Of a stretch of DNA of 64,000 nucleotides, positions 1 to 11,475 are shown in pieces. This DNA comes from Arthrobacter antioxidans (GTDB lineage: Bacteria > Actinomycetota > Actinomycetes > Actinomycetales > Micrococcaceae). How positions within the stretch are numbered: position 1 is the first letter of the stretch; every line of letters begins with the position of its first letter. The notes under the pieces are model-generated. The model saw only the letters and a list, made by a program, of their open reading frames with translations, searched no databases and was not told the origin of the DNA. A program made the translations under genes and the position numbers. The stretch covers positions 2,170,001 to 2,234,000 of the forward strand of contig NZ_CP095501.1 of assembly GCF_023100725.1 (NCBI RefSeq), in the 5' to 3' direction.

Positions 1-64
1 CGTGGTGTGCGATTTCGGCGAGCGCTACATCTCCACGATCCTCTTCGACGACATCCGCGGCTGA
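1..64 (+). CDS. cysK: Cysteine synthase A, C-terminal end (truncated by window start)
   Basis: Only the last 20 codons are present. They are read in the frame starting at base 2 and end in TGA at 62-64. The peptide [17 protein letters not shown] matches the usual C-terminus of O-acetylserine sulfhydrylase (the GERYLST-F element). The next gene, 46 bp downstream on the same strand, encodes serine acetyltransferase, the enzyme that makes the substrate O-acetylserine. A cysK-cysE pair is therefore the natural reading. The identification rests on a short tail plus context. Confidence 0.75.
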   Translation, partial: VVCDFGERYISTILFDDIRG

Positions 65-110
65 TCCCGCCGCGACGTCCGTCCCCGACCATTCCACGAG
101 AAGGTACCCG

Positions 111-698
111 GTGAGTTTTCTAGAACGACTGCGTGAGGACCTCGAGACCGCGCGCACCCACGATCCGGCTGCGCGTGGCCCGTTCGAGACCACGGTGGTG
201 TACTCGGGGCTGCACGCCATCTGGGTGCACCGCCTGACCCACCGGATGTGGCGCGACGAGAGGCTGCGGTTCCCCGCCCGCGCGCTGGCCCAGCTGGCGC
301 GTGCCCTCACCGGCGTGGAGATCCACCCCGCCGCCACCATCGGCCGCCGGTTCTTCATCGACCACGGGATGGGGGTCGTGATCGGGAGCACCGCGGAGAT
401 CGGCGACGACGTCATGCTGTACCAGGGCGTCACGCTGGGCGGACGCTCGCTGGAGAGGGTCAAACGCCATCCCACCATCGGGGACCGCGTGACGATCGGC
501 GCGGGCGCCAAGGTGCTCGGGCCCATCACCATCGGTGCCGGCAGCGCGGTCGGCGCGAACGCCGTCGTGGTCAAGGACACGCCCCCGGACTCGATCATCA
601 CCGGGATCCCGGCGACGTTCCGCCACCGGGACTCGCGCCGGGAGACACAGCCGGCCGTCGACCCCGCGGAGTACGTGGACCCGGCGATCTACATCTGA
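111..698 (+). CDS. cysE: Serine O-acetyltransferase
   Basis: Transfers acetyl from acetyl-CoA to L-serine, giving O-acetylserine for cysteine synthesis in the cytoplasm. The 195-residue protein is the short actinobacterial/Bacillus type (EpsC-like). It has a helical N-terminal part followed by a left-handed beta-helix of hexapeptide repeats (about residues 70-165). The catalytic element IDHGMG (His85 after Asp84) and TLGG (around 108-111) are visible. The GTG start has AGAAGG at 99-104, 6 bp upstream. It lies 46 bp after the cysK stop, so the two are probably cotranscribed, and a strong hairpin follows the stop. Confidence 0.93.
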   Translation: MSFLERLREDLETARTHDPAARGPFETTVVYSGLHAIWVHRLTHRMWRDERLRFPARALAQLARALTGVEIHPAATIGRRFFIDHGMGVVIGSTAEIGDDVMLYQGVTLGGRSLERVKRHPTIGDRVTIGAGAKVLGPITIGAGSAVGANAVVVKDTPPDSIITGIPATFRHRDSRRETQPAVDPAEYVDPAIYI

Positions 699-713
699 CG
701 CCGACCCTTCATA

Positions 714-751
714 CGACGGAAGCCCCGGACCGAGGTCCGGGGCTTCCGTCG
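714..751. terminator. Bidirectional terminator hairpin between cysE and gnd
   Basis: A perfect 17-bp inverted repeat (arms 714-730 and 735-751) encloses the 4-nt loop CGAG. It sits between the convergent stops of cysE (698) and gnd (772). There is no long T run, which is common for high-G+C actinobacteria. The position between convergent genes supports transcription termination from both sides. Confidence 0.8.
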
Positions 752-771
752 TGGTGCGGGGTGCAGGCCGG

Positions 772-2208
772 TCAGTGGGTGTCGACGGCCTCGATCTCGG
801 ACTTGTCCTCGCCCCACATGGTGTGGAAGGTGCCCTCGCCGTCCACCCGGTTGTAGGTGTGAGCGCCGAAGAGGTCGCGCAGGCCCTGCGTCAGGGCGGC
901 CGGCAGGCGCGGGCGGCGCAGGCCGTCGTAGTAGGCCAGCGACGCCGAGAACACCGGCACGGGGATGCCCAGCTGGACGGCGGTGGCGACCACGCGGCGC
1001 CAGGCCGGCACGGCGCCGGCGATCGATTCGGCGAACGCGGGGGCCAGCAGCAGGTTGGCCGGGCGGTCGCCGCCGGCGTACGCCTTCATGATGTCGTCGA
1101 GCAGCTCGGCGCGGATGATGCAGCCGGCCCGCCACAGGGACGCGATCTCGTCGAGCCTGAGGTCCCAGCCGTACTCCTTGGCCGCGGCCGTCAGCATGTC
1201 GATGCCCTGCGCGTAGCTCACGAGCTTCGAGGCGTACAGCGCGAGCCGGACGTCCTCCACGAAGGTCTCGGGCAGCTCCACGGTGCCCTCATGGCCCTGC
1301 AGGATGTCCTGGGCCAGCACGCGCTGCTCCGTCTGGGAGGACAGGGCGCGTGCGAAGACGGACTCGGCGATGCCCGACGTCGGGCTGCCCAGCGCCAGTG
1401 CGGACACGACGGTCCACCGCCCGGTCCCCTTCTGCCCGGCGGCATCCACGACGACGTCGACGAACGGCTTCCCGGTCCGCGCATCCGTATGGCCGAGCAC
1501 CTCGGCGGTGATCTCGATGAGGAACGAGGACAGCGTCCCGGTGTTCCAGTCGGTGAAGATCTTCGCCTGGTCGGCCGGCTCGATGCCGGCGCCGGAGCGC
1601 AGGAGGTCGAAGGCCTCCCCGATGACCTGCATGTCCGCGTACTCGATGCCGTTGTGCACCATCTTCACGAAGTGGCCGGCACCGTCCGTGCCGATCCACC
1701 GGCAGCAGGGCTCCCCGTTGTACTTGGCGGAGATCTTCTCGAGCATGGGACCCAGCGAGTCGTAGGCCTCGCGGGATCCGCCGGGCATGATGGACGGGCC
1801 GAGGAGCGCGCCTTCCTCGCCGCCGGACACGCCGACGCCGACGAAGTGCAGGTCGTGCGCGGACAGGGCCGCTTCACGGCGCCGCGTGTCCTCGTAGTGG
1901 GAGTTGCCGCCGTCGATCACGATGTCGCCGGGCTCCAGCAGGGGCACCAGCTGGTCGATCACGGAGTCCACCGGCCTGCCGGCCTTCACCATGATGAGCA
2001 CCCGGCGGGGCTTCTCCAGCGCGTCGACGAGTTCCTGCATGGTCTCCGTGCGGATGAACTCGCCGTCCCCGCCATGCTTCTCCAGCAGGGCGTCCGTCTT
2101 CTCGTTGGATCTGTTGTGCACGGCCACGGTGTAGCCGTTGCGGGCCAGGTTGCGGGCGAGGTTGGCTCCCATGACTGCCAGGCCTGTGACGCCGATCTGT
2201 GCGCTCAA
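772..2208 (-). CDS. gnd: 6-phosphogluconate dehydrogenase, decarboxylating (NADP+)
   Basis: Oxidises 6-phosphogluconate to ribulose 5-phosphate plus CO2 in the oxidative pentose phosphate pathway. The 478 residues match the long gnd class. An N-terminal Rossmann motif [12 protein letters not shown], the [11 protein letters not shown] loop, the catalytic stretch [12 protein letters not shown] and the C-terminal GQKGTGRWT element are all present. The gene is monocistronic, with convergent cysE downstream and divergent rlmN upstream. A G6PDH-family gene lies about 30 kb away (31755) but no complete pathway operon is in the window. Confidence 0.96.
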   Translation of the reverse strand: MSAQIGVTGLAVMGANLARNLARNGYTVAVHNRSNEKTDALLEKHGGDGEFIRTETMQELVDALEKPRRVLIMVKAGRPVDSVIDQLVPLLEPGDIVIDGGNSHYEDTRRREAALSAHDLHFVGVGVSGGEEGALLGPSIMPGGSREAYDSLGPMLEKISAKYNGEPCCRWIGTDGAGHFVKMVHNGIEYADMQVIGEAFDLLRSGAGIEPADQAKIFTDWNTGTLSSFLIEITAEVLGHTDARTGKPFVDVVVDAAGQKGTGRWTVVSALALGSPTSGIAESVFARALSSQTEQRVLAQDILQGHEGTVELPETFVEDVRLALYASKLVSYAQGIDMLTAAAKEYGWDLRLDEIASLWRAGCIIRAELLDDIMKAYAGGDRPANLLLAPAFAESIAGAVPAWRRVVATAVQLGIPVPVFSASLAYYDGLRRPRLPAALTQGLRDLFGAHTYNRVDGEGTFHTMWGEDKSEIEAVDTH

Positions 2209-2437
2209 TGTGTTCTCCGTTGTTGGTCACCTGCATGCAACGCGCTGCATGTGCCGGAGCTCCGGGCGCGTTCCCGCGCGGTGCCTCCGGTCGCTTTCAC
2301 ACTATTACCGCCACGCGGCGCGCCGCCACACCCGCGGACGCCGGCACCCTTATGTGTCGCCCGGTCGGCGGTTCCCGCCTGCCGTCCACAACGCACCCGA
2401 CTGGGACGCTGGTGCCATCCGTGAAAGAATGATAGGG

Positions 2438-3664
2438 ATGTCCGACGTTACCGTTACCCCCACTGCCCTTGCCCCTGCCTCCTCGCGCCCCCAGGTGCGA
2501 CCCGAGGTGGAGGGCGCCGCGCCGATCGTATCCAGCGACGGCAGGCCGCTGCTGCAGTTCAAATCCCCCCGGGTCAGCCAGCCGCCGGTGCACCTGGCGG
2601 ACCTGACCCTGCCGGAACGGCAGGAGCGGCTGAAGGAACTGGGACACCAGGGCTTCCGCGCCAAGCAGCTGTCCACGCATTACTTCTCGCACTACACCAC
2701 CGACCCCGCGGCGATGAGCGACCTGCCGAAGGCCGGGCGCGAGGAACTGGTCACGGCTATGTTCCCGCCGCTGCTCACCGAGGTGAAGCGACTCACCACG
2801 GACAACGGCGACACCATCAAGTTCCTCTGGCGCCTCTTCGACGGTGCCCTCGTGGAATCGGTGCTGATGCGCTACCCGGGCCGGGTGACGCTCTGCGTGT
2901 CCTCGCAGGCCGGCTGCGGCATGAACTGCCCGTTCTGTGCGACCGGCCAGGCGGGCCTGACGCGCAACATGTCGACGGCGGAGATCGTCGACCAGGTGGT
3001 CGCCGCGAACCGTGCCCTCGCCGAGGGAGCCCTCGGTGACCTGCGCACGGACGGCGGGCACGACGCCGACCGCGTCACCAACATCGTCTTCATGGGCATG
3101 GGTGAGCCGCTGGCCAACTACAAGCGCGTCATGGGTGCCCTCCACCGCTTCGTGGACGACTCCCCCGAGGGCCTCGGCATGTCCGCACGCAACATCACGG
3201 TGTCCACCGTGGGCCTGGTGCCTGCCATCAACAAGCTCGCCGCGGAGTCGCTGCCAGTCACCTTCGCGCTGTCCCTCCACGCGCCCGACGACGAGCTCCG
3301 CGACGAGTTGATCCCGGTCAACACGCGCTGGAAGGTCGACGAGGCGCTCGACGCTGCCTACAACTACTACCGGGTCACCGGGCGCCGTGTCAGCATCGAG
3401 TACGCGCTCATCAAGGACATGAACGACCACCCGTGGCGTGCGGACCTGCTGGCGAAGAAGCTCAACCAGCGCGGGCGCGGCTGGGTGCACGTCAATCCGA
3501 TCCCGCTCAACCCCACGCCGGGATCCATCTGGACGGCCTCCGAGAAGAGCGTGTCCACCGAATTCATCAACCGGCTGCGCGATGCCGGGATCCCGACCAC
3601 ACTGCGCGACACCCGCGGCAAGGAGATCGACGGCGCGTGCGGCCAGCTCGCCGCCGAGGAGTAG
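2438..3664 (+). CDS. rlmN: Dual-specificity 23S rRNA A2503 / tRNA A37 C2-methyltransferase
   Basis: Radical-SAM enzyme that methylates C2 of A2503 in 23S rRNA and of A37 in some tRNAs. The radical-SAM cluster motif CGMNCPFC supplies Cys160, Cys164 and Cys167 (from the chosen start). The GMGEPLANY element follows, and the methyl-accepting cysteine near the C-terminus is in DGACGQLA. I chose the ATG at 2438. An in-frame ATG at 2429 is equally possible because neither has a textbook ribosome-binding site. The N-terminal 50 residues are low-complexity and precede the conserved domain. It is divergent from gnd. Confidence 0.95.
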   Translation: MSDVTVTPTALAPASSRPQVRPEVEGAAPIVSSDGRPLLQFKSPRVSQPPVHLADLTLPERQERLKELGHQGFRAKQLSTHYFSHYTTDPAAMSDLPKAGREELVTAMFPPLLTEVKRLTTDNGDTIKFLWRLFDGALVESVLMRYPGRVTLCVSSQAGCGMNCPFCATGQAGLTRNMSTAEIVDQVVAANRALAEGALGDLRTDGGHDADRVTNIVFMGMGEPLANYKRVMGALHRFVDDSPEGLGMSARNITVSTVGLVPAINKLAAESLPVTFALSLHAPDDELRDELIPVNTRWKVDEALDAAYNYYRVTGRRVSIEYALIKDMNDHPWRADLLAKKLNQRGRGWVHVNPIPLNPTPGSIWTASEKSVSTEFINRLRDAGIPTTLRDTRGKEIDGACGQLAAEE

Positions 3665-3752
3665 GCGCGCCCGGATTGGCGTCGACGATCCGCGAGCCGG
3701 TATAGTCGACCCTCGTGATGCCGCCCGGACCGGGCCCGGTGTCACGGGACGA

Positions 3753-3825
3753 GGGTCTTTAGCTCAGCTGGTAGAGCGCCACGTTTACACCGTGGATGTC
3801 ATCGGTTCGATCCCGGTAGGACCCA
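3753..3825 (+). tRNA. tRNA-Val (anticodon TAC)
   Basis: A complete 73-nt cloverleaf: acceptor GGGTCTT pairs with AGGACCC (one G-U), D-arm GCTC/GAGC, anticodon stem CCACG/CGTGG around loop TTTACAC (anticodon TAC), and T-arm ATCGG-TTCGATC-CCGGT. Only part of the 3' CCA is encoded (A-CC-G). The gene follows rlmN by about 90 bp and is followed at once by a strong hairpin. Confidence 0.93.
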
Positions 3826-3835
3826 CCGAGAGACG

Positions 3836-3865
3836 GAAGGAGCCCCGCACCTGCGGGGCTCCTTC
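3836..3865 (+). terminator. Terminator hairpin after tRNA-Val
   Basis: A perfect 14-bp inverted repeat (3836-3849 and 3852-3865) with a 2-nt loop lies 11 bp past the tRNA 3' end. The last arm ends in CCTTC and is followed by TGCG, so there is no T run. The position directly behind a tRNA gene supports termination. Confidence 0.75.
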
Positions 3866-3888
3866 TGCGTTCCCGTCCACGACTGCGG

Positions 3889-3987
3889 TCAGTGTGCGGC
3901 CGCTCGTGCGTGGGCCTGGCATTCCGCGCAGAAGAGGGTTTCGCAGACCTCTCCGCAACACTGGCACCGGTGCTCTGTATAGCTCAT
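3889..3987 (-). CDS. Possible 32-residue cysteine-rich small protein
   Basis: A short ATG-initiated frame encodes 32 residues with closely spaced cysteines: CQCCGEVC, then CAEC, with flanking histidines. This spacing would suit a small zinc-ribbon or treble-clef knuckle. It lies alone between the tRNA-Val terminator and a minus-strand membrane-protein gene. I see no good Shine-Dalgarno sequence in front of it. Coding status is uncertain. The cysteine pattern, not the length, is the reason for listing it. Confidence 0.35.
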   Translation of the reverse strand: MSYTEHRCQCCGEVCETLFCAECQAHARAAAH

Positions 3988-4091
3988 GCATCGACAGTAA
4001 TAGCTCGGCCCGTGCGCCACCCGGGGGGCCGCTACTCGACCTGTCCACCGAACAAACAGGTAGTCCGGTGCGCTTCCGTCCCAGCGCCCGG

Positions 4092-4313
4092 TCAGCGGTC
4101 CTTCAGAACGGCGATCAGCCTTCCGGCCAGGACGACGAGCACCAGGGACGCGCCGACCACGAAGAGCAGGGCGAGCCACAGTGCCGGCCCGCCGTCGTCG
4201 TCGACGCCGAGTCCCAGCCTGCGGGCGGCGATACAGAGCGCCAGCATGCTCGCGCCCACAACGAGGATCGCCGTCCTCCGATTCCACTGCCACTGTCCAC
4301 GCACGCCGTCCAC
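4092..4313 (-). CDS. Small two-helix membrane protein of unknown function
   Basis: Not recognised. From a GTG start with a GAGGGGG stretch about 12 bp upstream, the 73-residue product has two predicted membrane helices (about residues 13-33 and 41-65) separated by the acidic turn GVDDDGG, and ends in a basic RLIAVLKDR tail. The N-terminus VDGVRGQWQWNRR is short and basic. It lies 26 bp downstream of a gene for an exported protein on the same strand, so the two are probably cotranscribed. Confidence 0.6.
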   Translation of the reverse strand: MDGVRGQWQWNRRTAILVVGASMLALCIAARRLGLGVDDDGGPALWLALLFVVGASLVLVVLAGRLIAVLKDR

Positions 4314-4339
4314 TCTAGCGCCCGCCCCCTCGCGCGTTC

Positions 4340-4945
4340 CTAGCCCCGCGCTTCCGCGACGCCCACCGGCACGCCGTCGGAGAAGGTCACCACGTAGTCC
4401 TGGCCCATGATCTCGACGACGCACTGCAGCGCCCCGGTGATCCGGCAGTCGTCGCCGGCGCCCGGCGTCGGTGGTTCCTCGAAGATCGGCTGCAGGAGTT
4501 CGGGCGCGATGCCGGGAGGCGTGGGCTCGAAGAAGGGCCTGGACCCGGGGCGCTGGCAGGTGGAGGGATCGGCAGGATCCGTCCACCAGGCGCCCTCCTC
4601 CGTGATCGGGCACTGCGGGGAGGGCTCCCCGGGGAGGAGCTCCGCTGCCGGATCGGCGGCCCGCCCGCCCGCGGGCGGAGGCGGAACCGGACCCGGCGCC
4701 GTCGTCGACGCCGGGTCGGCCGCACCCGCCGGGGACCCGCTTGCAGCGGAGGGATCGTCCGACGGTGCCAGGAGGAGTGGGGCGGACGTCGGCGGGGCGA
4801 TCGCAGCGCTGGGGACGGCTACGGCCTCGTCCGCGGCCGTCCGGCCCTGCGTATCGAGTACCTGCGTATCGAGCACCAGGGGTGCTGCGACGAGCACCGC
4901 CGCGGATCCGAAAGCTACCAGAAGAGACCGTGTTGTGTGCTGCAT
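4340..4945 (-). CDS. Exported Pro/Ala/Ser-rich protein of unknown function
   Basis: Not recognised. The 201-residue product begins with a Sec-type signal (basic MQHTTR, then SLLVAFGSAAVLVAAPLV). A low-complexity, Pro/Ala/Asp-rich segment follows (about residues 35-105). The C-terminal part contains four cysteines (CPITEEGAWW, STCQRPG, DDCRITG, LQCVV) that could form two disulfides after export. A five-residue duplication (VLDTQ-VLDTQ) directly follows the signal region and comes from a 15-bp tandem duplication in the DNA near 4850-4880. A small membrane-protein gene follows 26 bp downstream. Confidence 0.65.
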   Translation of the reverse strand: MQHTTRSLLVAFGSAAVLVAAPLVLDTQVLDTQGRTAADEAVAVPSAAIAPPTSAPLLLAPSDDPSAASGSPAGAADPASTTAPGPVPPPPAGGRAADPAAELLPGEPSPQCPITEEGAWWTDPADPSTCQRPGSRPFFEPTPPGIAPELLQPIFEEPPTPGAGDDCRITGALQCVVEIMGQDYVVTFSDGVPVGVAEARG

Positions 4946-5035
4946 TGTTCCACCCTGCTCGAGAGACCTGATGGGACGACGCTACGGGCGCGCGGACGTC
5001 GCCGACACCGAAGTCACTACTCGGACGGAAAGTTG

Positions 5036-5078
5036 ACTACGTGCACGCCACGGTGTTCACTACCTGCACGCTACGGTG
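5036..5078. repeat. Pair of 20-bp imperfect direct repeats
   Basis: Copies at 5036-5055 and 5059-5078 share 18 of 20 positions (ACTAC, TGCACGC and ACGGTG blocks), with a 23-bp period. The second copy also forms a 6-bp inverted repeat, CTGCAC/GTGCAG, running to 5081. The repeats occupy the space between the sirtuin stop (5085) and the promoter side of the exported-protein gene (start 4945), both on the minus strand. They could bind a regulator of that gene. Confidence 0.5.
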
Positions 5079-5084
5079 CAGTGC

Positions 5085-6047
5085 CTACGGCAGCGCCAGG
5101 TCCGGGAGCCGGCCGGCCAGGTAGGTGAGGGCCTCGGAGACGCCCACCTCGATCTTGAGCGAGGCGAACTCGTCGCCGCGCGTCCATCCGCGGTTGATGA
5201 TCACCACGGGCTTGCCCCCCTTCACCGCGTGGCGGACGAAGCGCAGTCCACTCATCACGGTCAGTGAGGACCCGGCGACCAGCAGCGCGGCGGCGTCGTC
5301 GACCATGGCGTACGCGTCGGCCACCCGGGCCTTGGGCACGTTCTCGCCGAAGTACACGAAGTCGGGCTTGAGCATGCCTTCGCACACCGGGCACGGGGCC
5401 ATCACGAAGTCGCCGGTGTCGTCCACGTCGGCGTCGGCATCGGGGGCGATGTCCCCGGCGTCGGACTGCCGCTCGAGATAGCCGGGATTCAGCGCCTCGA
5501 GGATCTCCGCGATCCGGGACCGCGGGAAGGACGAGGCGCACTGCAGGCACACCACGCGGTCGAACGTCCCGTGCAGGTCGATGACGTTGACGCTTCCGGC
5601 CGACGAATGGAGCCGGTCGACGTTCTGCGTGATGAGGCCGGACAGCAGGCCCCGCTGCTCCAGCCGTGCGACGGCGGTGTGCCCCGCGTTGGGGTCCGCC
5701 CGGCGGAGGTGCCGCCACCCCAGGTGGTTCCGCGCCCAGTAGCGGCGGCGCAGGGCCTCGTCGCCGACGAACTGCTGGTAGGTCATCGGATTGCGCGGCA
5801 CGGACTGCGGACCGCGGTAGTCCGGGATGCCGGAGTCGGTACTCAGCCCGGCGCCGGTCAGCACGGCCAGCCGCAGCCCGCCGAGCAGGGCGACGGCCCC
5901 GTCGAGGAGCTCACGGTCGGCCGGCTCCAGGACCGGGAGGACGGGCGCCGGAGGCTCACGGACGAAGCCGGTCAGCCCGAGACCCGGGTTGGACTCCGGT
6001 CCGGGCAGGTCGTCACGCATCCGCATGCCGCCGCCCGGAACGGTCAC
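5085..6047 (-). CDS. NAD-dependent protein deacetylase (Sir2 family)
   Basis: Sirtuin that removes acyl groups from lysine side chains using NAD. Visible are the NAD-binding GAGLSTDSGIPDYRGP, TQNVDRLH, the catalytic His in DLHGTF, a Cys4 zinc site (CLQC ... CPVC) and the GENVP loop. At 320 residues it has an extra N-terminal stretch of about 40 residues and an acidic insert (DIAPDADADVDDTGD) between the zinc-cysteine pairs. The GTG start overlaps the stop of the peroxiredoxin gene in a GTGA, implying translational coupling. Confidence 0.93.
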   Translation of the reverse strand: MTVPGGGMRMRDDLPGPESNPGLGLTGFVREPPAPVLPVLEPADRELLDGAVALLGGLRLAVLTGAGLSTDSGIPDYRGPQSVPRNPMTYQQFVGDEALRRRYWARNHLGWRHLRRADPNAGHTAVARLEQRGLLSGLITQNVDRLHSSAGSVNVIDLHGTFDRVVCLQCASSFPRSRIAEILEALNPGYLERQSDAGDIAPDADADVDDTGDFVMAPCPVCEGMLKPDFVYFGENVPKARVADAYAMVDDAAALLVAGSSLTVMSGLRFVRHAVKGGKPVVIINRGWTRGDEFASLKIEVGVSEALTYLAGRLPDLALP

Positions 6048-6508
6048 AGGGCCGCTTCGACCGAGCTCAGCGCGTGGGCGTAGTCGGCGATCGGTCGGCC
6101 CTGCCCGTGGGCCGAGGACACGACGGCGCGGACCACGCCCGCGCCGTCGAGCACGTAGCTGATGCGCTCGGCATAGCCCTGCTCCTCGTCGAACGCACCG
6201 TAGGCGCGCGTGATCGCGCCGTGCGGCCAGAAGTCGGCCAGGAGGTCGAAGGAGATGTCGTTCGCGTCGGCGAAGGCACGCAGCGTGTACTTGTGGTCCA
6301 CGGAGACCGCCACGAGCGTGACGCCGGCGGCGTCGAACATCTCCAGATTGTCACGGAGCTGACCGAGTTCGTCGGTGCAGACGCGGGAGAACGCGAAGGG
6401 GAAGAAGACGACCACGGAGCCGCCGACCAGGGACTCCCGGGTCACCGTCTCGCCGAACTGGTTCGCCAGGGCGAACCCGGGTGCCACCGACCCGACGTCG
6501 AGGGGCAC
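6044..6508 (-). CDS. Peroxiredoxin, AhpE/1-Cys type
   Basis: Thiol peroxidase that reduces hydroperoxides. The 154-residue thioredoxin-fold protein has a peroxidatic cysteine in PFAFSRVCTDEL and no other cysteine, which fits the 1-Cys AhpE class of actinobacteria rather than two-cysteine BCP enzymes. It needs an external thiol such as mycothiol or mycoredoxin, by analogy with M. tuberculosis AhpE. The gene lies 3 bp behind the DUF3052 stop and overlaps the sirtuin start by 4 bp. Confidence 0.9.
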   Translation of the reverse strand: MPLDVGSVAPGFALANQFGETVTRESLVGGSVVVFFPFAFSRVCTDELGQLRDNLEMFDAAGVTLVAVSVDHKYTLRAFADANDISFDLLADFWPHGAITRAYGAFDEEQGYAERISYVLDGAGVVRAVVSSAHGQGRPIADYAHALSSVEAAL

Positions 6509-6511
6509 GTC

Positions 6512-6931
6512 CTACTGCTTCCGGCGGTTGACGAGCCGGGTGGCGGCCCATTCCTTGGACACCCCGGCGGAGGACGTGGAGTGCAGTCCTGCCGTCGGCG
6601 CGGCTTCCTGGATATCGGCGGGCGGCACGTATCCGGGCCGGCCCGACTTCGGCGTGAGGAGCCAGACGACCCCGTTCCCGCCGAGGGAGGTCAGGGCGTC
6701 CACGAGGGCGTCCACGAGGTCGCCGTCACCGGTCCGCCACCAGAGAAGAACGCCGTCGACGACGTCCTGGTCGTCCTCCGTGAGCAGTTCGGACCCGATG
6801 CCGTCCTCGAGGTTTTCGCGGAAGTCGAAGTCGACGTCGTCGTCGTACCCGAGTTCCTGAACGAGGTCCCCCTGCTTGAAACCCAACTTGCCTGCCACGT
6901 CGACCGCGGTGGCGGCTTCAGCCTCGCTCAC
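6512..6931 (-). CDS. DUF3052 family protein
   Basis: A 139-residue soluble protein of unknown function, recognised by the GKLGFKQGDLVQELGYDDDVD opening and the LWWRTGDGDLVDALVDALTSL segment typical of DUF3052. The GTG start has GGAGG close upstream. It is the first gene of a three-gene minus-strand unit (DUF3052-peroxiredoxin-sirtuin) and faces away from aceE across a shared 347-bp intergenic region. Confidence 0.88.
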   Translation of the reverse strand: MSEAEAATAVDVAGKLGFKQGDLVQELGYDDDVDFDFRENLEDGIGSELLTEDDQDVVDGVLLWWRTGDGDLVDALVDALTSLGGNGVVWLLTPKSGRPGYVPPADIQEAAPTAGLHSTSSAGVSKEWAATRLVNRRKQ

Positions 6932-7278
6932 TTGTCTCCTCCTGGAAAGACGGGACTGTCGCCCGACGGATCCTGCTATAGATGTGCATGCCTACCAGCC
7001 AACACCTTTATGCGCCAAGCATCAAGCCAGCGGACGGATTTCGGGTACGGCGTCGACGCGTACGGCCGGATCTCCGGCGGGGACGCCCCCGCACACGCCC
7101 TCGGCGTAATCTGCCCTGCGGCCCGCCTCCCGCTACGCATCGGGCGCACGGCGACGATAGAGTGAAGCACCATATGGCCTGGGTGCATACGCCGGGCATA
7201 CATCTCTGCGCGGGCCAACGAGCCGTGCGCAGGCATTAAGCGACACAGACATAATCTGTGGAAGTGGAGAGACATCAC
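6932..7278. other. Intergenic region between divergent DUF3052 and aceE genes
   Basis: 347 bp with no credible gene. It must hold promoters for both directions. On the minus strand TTGGCT (7002-6997) and TATAGC (6980-6975) with a 16-bp spacer are a reasonable promoter for the DUF3052 unit. On the plus side a short inverted repeat, CACAGA-5 nt-TCTGTG (7244-7260), lies just before the aceE ribosome-binding site. Confidence 0.6.
6975..7002 (-). promoter_or_regulatory. Predicted promoter of the DUF3052-peroxiredoxin-sirtuin unit
   Basis: Minus-strand hexamers TTGGCT and TATAGC are separated by 16 bp, 44 bp before the GTG start. This is a visual match to the housekeeping sigma consensus only. Confidence 0.35.
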
Positions 7279-10032
<2,754 letters not shown>

Positions 10033-10050
10033 GCCCGGCGTCCCCTGAGG

Positions 10051-10100
10051 GGGCGACGGCGGGAGCAGATCACTCTGCTTCCGCCGTCGCCCTCTTTTTT
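10051..10100 (+). terminator. Rho-independent terminator of aceE
   Basis: An 18-bp stem (10051-10068 with 10075-10092, one G-T pair), a 6-nt loop, then TCTTTTTT at 10093-10100. This is the only hairpin in the window with a classic T run. The T run overlaps the first bases of the 18-bp motif placed in front of fasR. Confidence 0.93.
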
Positions 10101-10116
10101 GTAGCCTTCTCACAAA
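10099..10116. promoter_or_regulatory. Copy 1 of an 18-bp motif upstream of fasR (likely operator)
   Basis: TTGTAGCCTTCTCACAAA, with TTGT and ACAA ends forming a dyad. It matches a site in front of fabD (11470-11487) at 16 of 18 positions. It lies 36 bp before the fasR ATG, just upstream of a TATGCT that could be the -10 box (10141-10146). Autoregulation by FasR is inferred. Confidence 0.6.
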
Positions 10117-10152
10117 TGGAGGGCGGCCTGCCGGAGACCGTATGCTCGGAGG

Positions 10153-11475
10153 ATGCCGCAGCCCCACGACGTCCCCGCCAGCGTCCCGAGCCCCGGTGGG
10201 GCGACGAACGCGGGCAGCGCTCCCCCGGATCCGGCGACCGTCGAGAAGCTGCGCGCCACCATCGGCTCGCTGTCCACCGCGACCCTCCGGCAGCTCGACG
10301 CCGACCTGCCGTGGTACCGCGGACTGCGGCCGGACGAGCGCTCCGCGCTCGGACTGGTGGCGCAGAAGGGCATCGCGTCCTTCGTCAACTGGTACCAGAA
10401 GCCCGTCTCCCCGGCCTGGGTCCTCAGCGACGTCTTCGGCACGGCCCCCACGGAGCTCACCCGCTCCATCAGCCTCCAGAAGGCCCTGCAGCTCATCCGC
10501 GTGGTGGTGCAGGTCGTCGAGGACCACGTGCCCTTCCTGGCGCCCGCCGCCGACCAGGGGCCCCTGCGGGAAGCCGTGCTCCGCTACTCGCGCGAGGTCG
10601 CCTTCGCCGCGGCCGATGTCTACGCCCGCGCCGCCGAGACCCGCGGGTCCTGGGACACGCGGCTCGAAGCGCTCGTGGTGGACGCGATCCTGCGCGGCGA
10701 GAGCTCGGACGCGCTCCGCTCCCGGATCGCCGCCGTCGGCTGGAAGTCCCAGGCCCGCATCACCGTCATGGTCGGCAGCGCCCCGCAGGAGCCCAACGCC
10801 GGCTTCCTCAACGAGCTCCGCCGCGTCACCGGACGCCTGGCCGAGGACGTCCTCGTGGGCATCCAGGGAGAGCGGCTCATCCTCGTGCTGGGCGGCGTCC
10901 GTGACGCGGACAAGGCGTACCCGAGGATCAGCGAGCTCTTCGGCGACGGCGCCGTCGTCTTCGGGCCCGAGGCGGAATCGCTCGTCGCCGCCAGCAGCTC
11001 GGCCCAGGCGGCCTTCGCGGGGCTGACGGCCGCCCGTGCCTGGCCGGGAGCGCCCCGGCCGGTCTCCTCCGAGGACCTGTGGCCCGAGCGCGTGATGTCC
11101 GGCGACGACACCGCGCGTCGTGCCCTGATCAGGATGATCTACCGCCCGCTCCTGGCGGCCTCGAACGGGCTGGAGCAGACCCTCTCGGCCTACCTGAGCC
11201 TCGGCCACTCGCTGGAGGCCACCGCGCGGTCCCTCTTCGTGCACGCGAACACCGTCCGGTACCGCCTCCGCCGCGTCTGCGACGTGACCGGCTGGGATCC
11301 CCTCGTGCCCCGCGAGGCGTACGTCCTCCAGACGGCGCTCGTCGTCGGCCGCCTCGCGCCCCCGCAGACCACCCCCGGCCCCGGCGGTGCGGCGCCCGGT
11401 ACGGGGCGGGGAGCACGCGCGACACCCGCCGACCAGGGCGCGACAACGGCTGCCGCACGCCCCGTCTCCTTGTAG
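10153..11475 (+). CDS. fasR: PucR/CdaR-type transcriptional regulator, FasR-like activator of fatty-acid synthesis
   Basis: A 440-residue DNA-binding regulator. The C-terminal PucR-type helix-turn-helix is clear (LEATARSLFVHANTVRYRLRRV, about residues 355-376 by eye). A GGDEF-like middle region precedes it, and a roughly 40-residue Pro/Ala/Gly tail follows. In Streptomyces coelicolor, FasR, a protein of this architecture, sits directly upstream of fabD-fabH-acpP-fabF and activates that promoter. The same order here supports the name. The ATG start has GGAGG about 2-6 bp before it. Confidence 0.85.
   Translation: MPQPHDVPASVPSPGGATNAGSAPPDPATVEKLRATIGSLSTATLRQLDADLPWYRGLRPDERSALGLVAQKGIASFVNWYQKPVSPAWVLSDVFGTAPTELTRSISLQKALQLIRVVVQVVEDHVPFLAPAADQGPLREAVLRYSREVAFAAADVYARAAETRGSWDTRLEALVVDAILRGESSDALRSRIAAVGWKSQARITVMVGSAPQEPNAGFLNELRRVTGRLAEDVLVGIQGERLILVLGGVRDADKAYPRISELFGDGAVVFGPEAESLVAASSSAQAAFAGLTAARAWPGAPRPVSSEDLWPERVMSGDDTARRALIRMIYRPLLAASNGLEQTLSAYLSLGHSLEATARSLFVHANTVRYRLRRVCDVTGWDPLVPREAYVLQTALVVGRLAPPQTTPGPGGAAPGTGRGARATPADQGATTAAARPVSL

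Noticed and set aside
2209..2437. Repeated CTGCATG blocks near 2230-2252 as an operator between gnd and rlmN
   Set aside because: Only 7 bp repeated in a G+C-rich stretch, with no further symmetry, so chance is likely.
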